Source: Escarpia spicata
Lineage: Eukaryota; Annelida; Polychaeta; Sabellida; Siboglinidae
Direction: 5' to 3'
Assembly: GCA_963995525.1 (NCBI GenBank)
Contig: OZ023206.1
Coordinates: 70,629,295-70,693,294 of the forward strand
DNA length: 64,000 bases
In this document: positions 57,000-64,000 of the stretch, in pieces
Position numbering within the stretch: the first letter of the stretch is position 1
Layout: each line of letters opens with the position of its first letter
Translations under genes and position numbers: made by a program
Notes under the pieces: generated by a model
Told to the model about the DNA's origin: nothing
The model's database searches: none
Seen by the model: only the letters and a program-made list of their open reading frames with translations

Positions 57000-57790
57000 A
57001 GCAACTCACATCACGCCACAATCAGATCCTTATCCACAGCGGGTTATCGATATGCAAATGTTCACAGGAATTTTTTTTTAGTGACGACTAACAAGGAATC
57101 TCAACATATATCTATAAGGAAATTTTTATTTTTTTATTTAAGAAGTACCGGAAAACGCAATTAAAATACAAGAAAGAAAGGAAAATATTAGAACACTGTA
57201 GCAGAGAAACTGACACTGTGAATCTCGCAATTTCTGTCTGTGTGTGTAGCAAACTGTGGACCTGGAATCGGGCCTGTCGGCCATGGACCCATGGACCACA
57301 CTCGGCCATTATGAAGAGCTTGGGCTCAACCATTTATCACTCTTCTAAGTGAAGATAATGACAAACGATGGGGGCAGTTATTAGCCAAGCTATGGTACAG
57401 GGATCATCTCTCTTCAAAGCTTGTCTTCCTGCGGCAATGACTTCCTCAGCAAACTCTCGGCTTCAGCGGCTATAAATACCAGCCTTGTCCCTGAGAGCCG
57501 CTCTTATAAGCAGAGGACAGGATACAGTCACTCCAGATCCCGATCGGTGGAGAGCAGATAATCATCAACCAATGAAAACCCTGCAAATATTGACAGCAAA
57601 AAAACGTGACAGTTTCTACAACCCTCGCAGAGGATAGGTCTGTCACCTTCCTGCAAAACCATGACGGATTTCTGGAGCTATTAATTTAGCCGCTGACAGG
57701 CCGCAGGAGCTGGACAGTGTGGCCAGAGTGAGTGACCAGAGGGAGTGACCGAGTGACTGGTGTGGCCGCCGCAATCAAGTCTTGACACGA
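57000..57790 (+). promoter_or_regulatory. Candidate promoter/regulatory island with TATA box
   Basis: Contains the octamer ATGCAAAT at 57052-57059 and a strong TATA box (TATAAATA at 57471-57478, in cggctataaatacc) in a GC-richer island. The region downstream of the TATA (57500-57790) has no convincing ATG-initiated frame. It may be the promoter of a gene running rightward or an enhancer cluster. Confidence 0.3.
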
Positions 57791-57869
57791 CTGTCACAAG
57801 GATCATGGTAACTATAATTGAACTATCATTATTTGTGTCAAGGCAATACCTAGATGTTATCATTTTATA

Positions 57870-60110
57870 CACTGCCTATATGTTCACATGACATGAATGT
57901 GAAAATGTCATTCATTCGTGAATTACAAAATGTCATTCATAATTGAGTATGTCACACCAATATCTTGGAAGCTTGTAGTTCCGGTCTTAAATAATTTTTT
58001 ACCTACACATTTGTTAAACTGACCTATAAAAATATCCACAAATGTAAATCTGGTAATCCTTCAGATAAACAAATAAAATAAAAGAAACAAATGACCCTGG
58101 TCTACCTTCTTGCCACTAACAGCTTCTCTTTGTGTTTATTTTTTCTGTCATGTCCACTGTTTTTCCTCCCATCCTTCACTGAACCACCCTTCACTTTCTA
58201 TAACAATCTCCCTTTTTCTTTCACCTACAACCCTCTCTTGTTTCTACACCCTCTTTAAAAAGGTTTCCATATCTCTATACATGTCTATCACATTCCAAAC
58301 TCTTATTCTAATTGTCATCTTTCAAAGTCTTCGTCAAACAAATCTCTCCTCATAATGCTGCCATCATATCACTCGGGCATTTCCACAGTGACTCATGTTA
58401 TTTTTTTGGTCCATTTTTTGTGTCCATTTCAGTAACTATATTTTGGCATATGCGCTATAATGCGTTTCAAAATTCTATCTTCTGTGAATAGGAACCTATT
58501 GGCATAGTTGATATCAACAAATAATAATTTGATTACATAATATGGTTTTAATTGCATCTAATAATTATAATGTGACTCGCGTTATGTCAAATTTCTCCTC
58601 AAAGTGTAAATGATAGAAAACAATGAATACCCTTGGATGAATCACAAATAAATAGGATTTAAAAAAACACAATTAGTAAATTGAAATTATACCAACAACA
58701 TACACAAATATTACATAATCAGCATGACTCGCGTTACCATAATTCGCATTACATGAAATCGGCTATCATTTACTAACTGATCAGGCACAATTCAGCTTGA
58801 TGGAAATGGTTTTTCTGTTTGTATTATATTGTAAAGAAAATGTAATGGAGAAAGAAGACAACATTAGTTAAAAATATACATTAACCCTTTCATGTTACAC
58901 TACAAAGTAATGCCAACTTGAACTTAGTGGTTTAAATCAAGAAATGTGTAATGAAGAAGAATTGAAAAACACTAGCTCACTTTTCCCATATAAACTGATG
59001 ACCTTTGCAAGAACTCTTGCAACCAAATATAATTATACAGACCAATGTACATGTGAAATATTGCATAGATCTATAAATCCAAACAAGTTCTGATTTGTGA
59101 TTAATTACAGATTTATAAAGCGTAGATGGCCACAGTGGTTGACAGTGGTGGGTGGCTTCAGTCTGTTTTACCAATTTATTATTAGTATTCTTAAAAATCA
59201 GCTACTTAATCTTACATAAAAAGTACTAGTAATTCTAAAAGGACTTCCCCCTTTCATCACCAAAGCGTCTTTGTGATATTGATGATTAATCCAGGTAGAT
59301 ACACATCAATCATCACATTAATCCATTTCCGTAATCACTAGCTAGAAACAAATAATTCAGTATTGGATTATGTAAAAGAATTAATTTAAACATACAAACA
59401 CATTCTATGAATAGCAGGAAAACCTGTATACACGAGCTTGGCATGCATTGAATACATGTAATGTATGTGTGGGCTTATAATGTAGTGTTACATACAGAGA
59501 AACCTAATACATAAGTTGCATCCTTTTTCAGTAACAGTTCTTTCTCTATTGAATATTATAAGTGTTGTCTTAGATATTACAGTTTCTTGTTAGGTATTAA
59601 CACCTTTCTAAAAAAAACCAGACTAGACTTACAAATACATGAGATTAGGGTCTCATGAAATAGTATCAACTACCGGTAGTCAAAACTAGACTGAATAGAA
59701 AATAGGGCTGCAAAGGGGAAGTAATTATTGATATTTTGGATGAGCGAGTTTTGTCAATTATGTACACAATGTTTGAATGGTGCATTTTCATATAATGCAG
59801 TGTGCAAACATTGAAAATTGTTTTTCTCTGACAACTTTAAGTTATGTCCTACCATAAACAAATTATATTCTCTGGAAATTCAATACAAATATTTTAAGAT
59901 CTTTTTCCCTGTTTTCATGGAATTGCCCATTCCCGTTCCCAACCTTTGTTGCTCTCCTCTTTCTCCCTGTGGTTCAGTGTGAGGCTGGCCTCAACGCTGG
60001 TTCTCATTTTCCCCTTCCTTCCTTCTTTTTTCATCAATCCCGCACTGCCATCTCCCCCATCAATCTCCACTCCCCAATCTATCATTTCCACTCCTCCTGG
60101 TCCCACCAAA
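57870..60110. other. Intergenic, no gene recognised
   Basis: AT-rich sequence. A pyrimidine-rich stretch at about 58110-58360 and another at 59930-60110 give short low-complexity frames only. Confidence 0.4.
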
Positions 60111-60113
60111 TCT

Positions 60114-60366
60114 CAGTCCTGGTCTTCACCTAGTCTCCCATCTCAGTCCTGGTCTTCACCTAGTCTCCCATCTCAGTCCTGGTCTTAACCTAGTCTCCCA
60201 TCTCAGTCCTGGTCTTCACCTAGTCTCCCATCTCAGTCCTGGTCTTAACCTAGTCTCCCATCTCAGTCCTGGTCTTCACCTAGTCTCCCATCTCAGTCCT
60301 GGTCTTAACCTAGTCTCCCATCTCAGTCCTGGTCTTCACCTAGTCTCCCATCTCAGTCCTGGTCTT
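60114..60366. repeat. 30-bp minisatellite with 60-bp higher order
   Basis: About 8.4 copies of a 30-bp unit (cagtcctggtcttcacctag, tctcccatct). From the third copy on, units with cttcacc and cttaacc alternate, so the recent amplification unit is a 60-bp dimer. Confidence 0.95.
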
Positions 60367-60424
60367 CCCCTTCTTCTGCTATCTACTCTGCAGACACCCG
60401 TTTTCTTCTCTAACCAATCCTCAT

Positions 60425-60920
60425 CTGGCCTCGATTATCCAGGTGCCACGAGATGGCAGCACCATAGGGCTCCCGTTCTACCGCCTGGAAGATAACACTG
60501 ATTTTCATTGTACTACACTAATCCTGGTTTACGCTGAATCCGGGTAGAGACGATGATTGGCTCTCAGGCTAACAATAAAACTAAAAGTTAAGTAAGAGTC
60601 AACTTATATAAGTTTATGCTACGCATTGGAAACTTTGGTTATATTGACACAAGTGATAAACAGAAAAGGTAAATCCTAATTTATTTTTTTTGATTACGAA
60701 TCTCGATAACAACGCTGAACATGGCTGCTCACCCAAAACATTTGCTGCAAAATGGATTATCAAGTAGCACTAGCCTAGATTATCCATGCACTGCGAGATG
60801 GGAGCACCGTAGGAGTGGTACTAGATGCGTGCATTCTTCATAACGCGTATTCTCGGCCAGACTCTGCTTCCTGGCAAAGTCACGTGGCCGGGCAAGAGAC
60901 GGTTAAGTAAGACTAATCCT
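60425..60920. repeat. Dispersed repeat, copies 2 and 3 of 3
   Basis: Two diverged copies of the element first seen at 44953: cctcgattatccaggtgcca at 60429 and cctagattatccatgcactg at 60775, each followed by cgagatgg.agcacc. Copies share phrases such as taatcctg and cggttaagtaag/aaagttaagtaag, so the repeat unit may reach about 150 bp. Confidence 0.5.
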
Positions 60921-60924
60921 GATC

Positions 60925-61770
60925 CAACCGAAATACTAGAAATGGATCTGAAAGTGTTCCAGCACTGACATTTAAACTAGTAAAATTACTTGATTTTACA
61001 TAGTATCCATTTTGTTACTTCAAAGTGAAGCATGCTGTTGTATGGCAATTACATCATGCATCTTTCTAGAACTGTAGATTTATGTCACTACGACATGTCA
61101 CAATTGCTCGACTATGTATGCGAGCCCACGCTCTACCATGGATGAGTTTACATATCTGTACATGTTCATGAATAATCGAGAGGTAACAAACCAATACGAA
61201 CTGAGAGTAATTGATACAATATCAGGGATCGATCGGGAAAAAGACATGTAGGCACATCAGAGAAAGAACTATACATTGTGCCTTTTCAAAATTTGATGTG
61301 CCCCAAATCAGTTGATTAAAATGTTATTAATTAATTTGCATGATAGTACGATTGCTTTAAATAACCTGGTAAATGTGAACATTACATATATATCTTTAAT
61401 ATTAGGCATGTAATCATGTTATTATTTAATTTGTTTTGAATTCTATTCAAGGCTGCCTACGCAACATATTTCTGGGTACAAAATATATAACCATCAATAT
61501 CAAAGTGCTCAGAAATGTTCAGGTTTTTTCTTCAAAATGTGAAACGTTACAAAACTAGATACTTTTCAAGTAGGTGTGCCTATTTTTTGTGGACTGATCA
61601 TGCTACTAGTACTACAGTCTACTGCTCCAATGATAGGGAGAGTGTAACTAAGAAATATGATGCAGCAGTTTGTGACATTGAGTGACAACGATTCACATAC
61701 GAGAGAGCACCCAAGTAAAAATATTCAAAGAACCATGTTGATTAAACATTAAAAAACTCACTGATACAGC
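60925..61770. other. Intergenic, no gene recognised
   Basis: AT-rich and without repeat or coding signals that I can support. Confidence 0.4.
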
Positions 61771-61779
61771 AATGAACAG

Positions 61780-61880
61780 ATGTGTGGAATAGCCTCATTC
61801 AATCTGTGGTTGAGATTGCATCGGTGCAGTCTTTTGAGAGGAAATTAGATAAGTTGTGGGAAAATCATCCAATTAAATTA
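61780..61880 (+). mobile_element. LINE 3' remnant
   Basis: A short plus-strand frame reads DVWNSLIQSVVEIASVQSF and ERKLDKLWENHPIK, the C-terminal block of CR1-like reverse transcriptases (WNSLP..VV.A.SV..FK..LD). About 100 bp remain. Confidence 0.7.
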
Positions 61881-61899
61881 GCTCAATTACATTATACTA

Positions 61900-64000
61900 T
61901 ACAATAAGACTATTACATGTAAGACTAGAACATAGCATTGTCTTTTTTCCAAAGTTCATATTATCGCATCGACGTATCAAATTTAGGTAAAACTGGTTAA
62001 TAACGGCAAAAATCAAGTTGGGCTCAGATTCTACACAAGCGCCCCACAATTTTCTCAGATTTCTCAAACACATTTTGTATACATCTTTCGGGCACATGTG
62101 GCAAAAAAATATGCAGCATTTCAGCGTACAACGCGTCATTGACACGTTTCTGTGCTCCAAGAGAATCTCTGCAACATATTCACATTTCACAGACAGTAAT
62201 AAATAATGAGACAGAGATTTCGTTAAGGTTATTGTCCACCCAGGTACACCCATGATAACAACAATGGGGAAAAAGATTTTAAAAATTAAATACAAATCAC
62301 TACCTTACAAGTTTCTTCATTATATTTTTTAGTCTTGAAACCGTAAACCAAGCTAATGGAGGTCTGTCATCATCTCTAATTTTCATTACAAGACTATCTC
62401 ACTAATGGTCATAATATTGACATTATGCCTTTCACAATAATATCTATTGATGTGTCCTGTCACTTGCTCTCCAATTTTGGGTAGGTAGGACAGATTTTCT
62501 TTCTTATTGACAGCTAGAGATAGGAGTGGCTGGCAAATATTTGTCTTTTCATGTGCTTTGATTTATACAGGGTCACAAATTCATGTATTTTCCTCGTCCT
62601 ATCGTAAGAACTTCTAGGATCAGTTACATTCAACAGAGCTGGTCGGGCAACAGGAAAATAATTATGAAAATGTTATGGTAAATCTTGCCATTTTAAAGGG
62701 CATGTCACCTTAATGACAGCGAAAACAAGTGGACCTCTGAACAGAGTCCTTAGATATGAATCTTTTAGCACCTACCCCTGGCTGATACCCACACAAAGGA
62801 CCATGCGTCTTTCTAATTTAAAAGTCATTTTCTTGTCACACATTTGCACTGGTTCTGTCAAGCTACCGGGCAATAAATAATGTAGACCAGAGTGGAGATT
62901 GGCAGGTTGACAAACGTGCTAGACAAGTGAACTTGTTTGTAGATTCCCTGTCCATTCATTCTCCTTTAACTCACTCTGTAATAGTCACAACATATCAACT
63001 GTTCAGTGAACAAACGACTTCTCATCAGAATGTCTCATCATATAGACATTCAGCGGCAATCTCGTCAGAGCACGCACAATTACGCAAAAGACGGAATCAT
63101 TTTTAATTGGTGTTTCAGTAGTGAATGTGACAAGCTGGGTGTATTCATTTTTATACAATCTTAGGCTAATAATGATGTAGGAGTTTGCTGTACTGTATAT
63201 TGGTGGGCTGACACAAAGAGATTATCGTATGAACCTGATTATAATGCTGGACTCATACCTCCATACTTTTATTGTGAGTCTCACGTTTATCAACCTTAAA
63301 GCAGATCATTGTTCAGTATGTGCTGTAAAGGTCTACAATCCTTTTGGATCTAACATTACAATTTTGTTGAAACATTAACACATTTGTAGGTTACTCACTG
63401 TTACCATGCAAACTTTTATAAGGAAATCACATTAACACATATTAAGGCTTACGTTGTAAACAGAACAGAAATGACAAGGCATGTGTGTCACACTGTATTT
63501 TAAATGTGCGAACTCACACAAGATGACCGATTGTCTTTACGATTCAACAAAACTTATGTCTGGTGTTTATCTGGCCAGATTTTAAAACTGAACTGCGGCA
63601 AGAAATTTTGCACACAGTAGTGCCGATTCACGCAATGTGTCTACAAGACCAAGGAAAACGGCAGTTGTGGCTAGTGGCCAATCAGTGCACAGTATTTTTT
63701 TTTTAAAGAATGAATCAAACTAGGTTCATGATGGTACAGATGTGCATTCATTCCACAAATGTTGCACAGTAATCCTTAAACATATGCTGCCCTCTTTGTA
63801 TCACGATGCAGAAAAACAGACATGTGGCAGCATGTGTGTAGATTAACAAGCTCTTGGTGAGCCTGGAATTAATGTGTACTCAAATGTCATACGACAAAAG
63901 AAGGGCAAGCAAGCCACCATGTCACTGGAAATATTGCAAAGCAATGCTCAACTGCTCGCATTGTTAAATTCTTAAACAGTGTTCAACGTTGCTTATATTA
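61900..64000. other. Intergenic, no gene recognised
   Basis: A 132-codon minus-strand frame (61897-62295) has no domain, no clear splice boundaries and no codon signature, so it is not called. The remainder is AT-rich with short frames only. Confidence 0.35.

Noticed and set aside
61897..62295. 132-codon minus-strand frame
   Set aside because: No domain, no splice boundaries and AT-rich composition like its surroundings; length alone is not enough in AT-rich DNA of this size.

Overview
The window reads as nuclear DNA of an invertebrate animal, probably a lophotrochozoan such as a mollusc. The organism is inferred: one intron-rich gene with ordinary GT/AG introns, AT-rich intergenic DNA, many LINE fragments, tRNA-derived SINEs, MITEs and minisatellites. 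Nothing bacterial or organellar was seen. The one gene that can be rebuilt completely is NOP14, on the minus strand from 42247 (ATG) to 18752 (stop). I traced 22 coding exons by homology, GT/AG sites and phase. Every junction phase agrees, and the exons sum to 2631 nt (876 residues plus stop), close to the roughly 860 residues usual for the family. NOP14 is a nucleolar protein of the U3 snoRNP/SSU processome needed for 18S rRNA maturation. A non-coding first exon near 44.7-44.8 kb, with a YY1-type motif, is possible.

Layout. 1-2.7 kb: no recognised gene. 2.75-7.75 kb: a 5-kb array of a 76-bp satellite with a higher-order duplication of about 1.53 kb. 9.0-10.1 kb (+): a large terminal exon encoding a tyrosine-rich tail that resembles the cytoplasmic part of a signalling receptor. 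10.9-11.2 kb (+): a CRE-rich stretch followed by a possible signal-peptide exon. 11.4-12.6 kb: microsatellites and a 39-bp minisatellite. 13.7-17.5 kb: a LINE, a pogo-like remnant and exon-like cysteine-rich scraps. 18.7-42.2 kb: NOP14, its introns loaded with a SINE, LINEs, MITEs, minisatellites and a 2.5-kb Tigger/pogo transposon. 42.7-48.9 kb: nested repeats (SINE-like head, hAT-like elements, three LINE fragments). 49.0-50.8 kb: exon-like pieces of unrecognised genes on both strands. 51.6-53.1 kb: a decayed partial copy of the NOP14 exon 4 to exon 5 region. 53.4-57.8 kb: a perfect 93-bp triplication, one cysteine-rich terminal exon candidate, a SINE, and three non-repetitive islands that look like regulatory DNA. 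57.8-64 kb: mostly non-coding, with a 30-bp minisatellite and one LINE tail.

Only NOP14 is a confident gene. The receptor-tail exon is a moderate call. The other exon-like pieces rest on a splice site plus an open frame and are given low confidence. The strongest leads are the receptor tail with ITAM- and ITIM-like motifs, the satellite with higher-order structure, the NOP14 segmental pseudocopy, and transposons that carry minisatellites.
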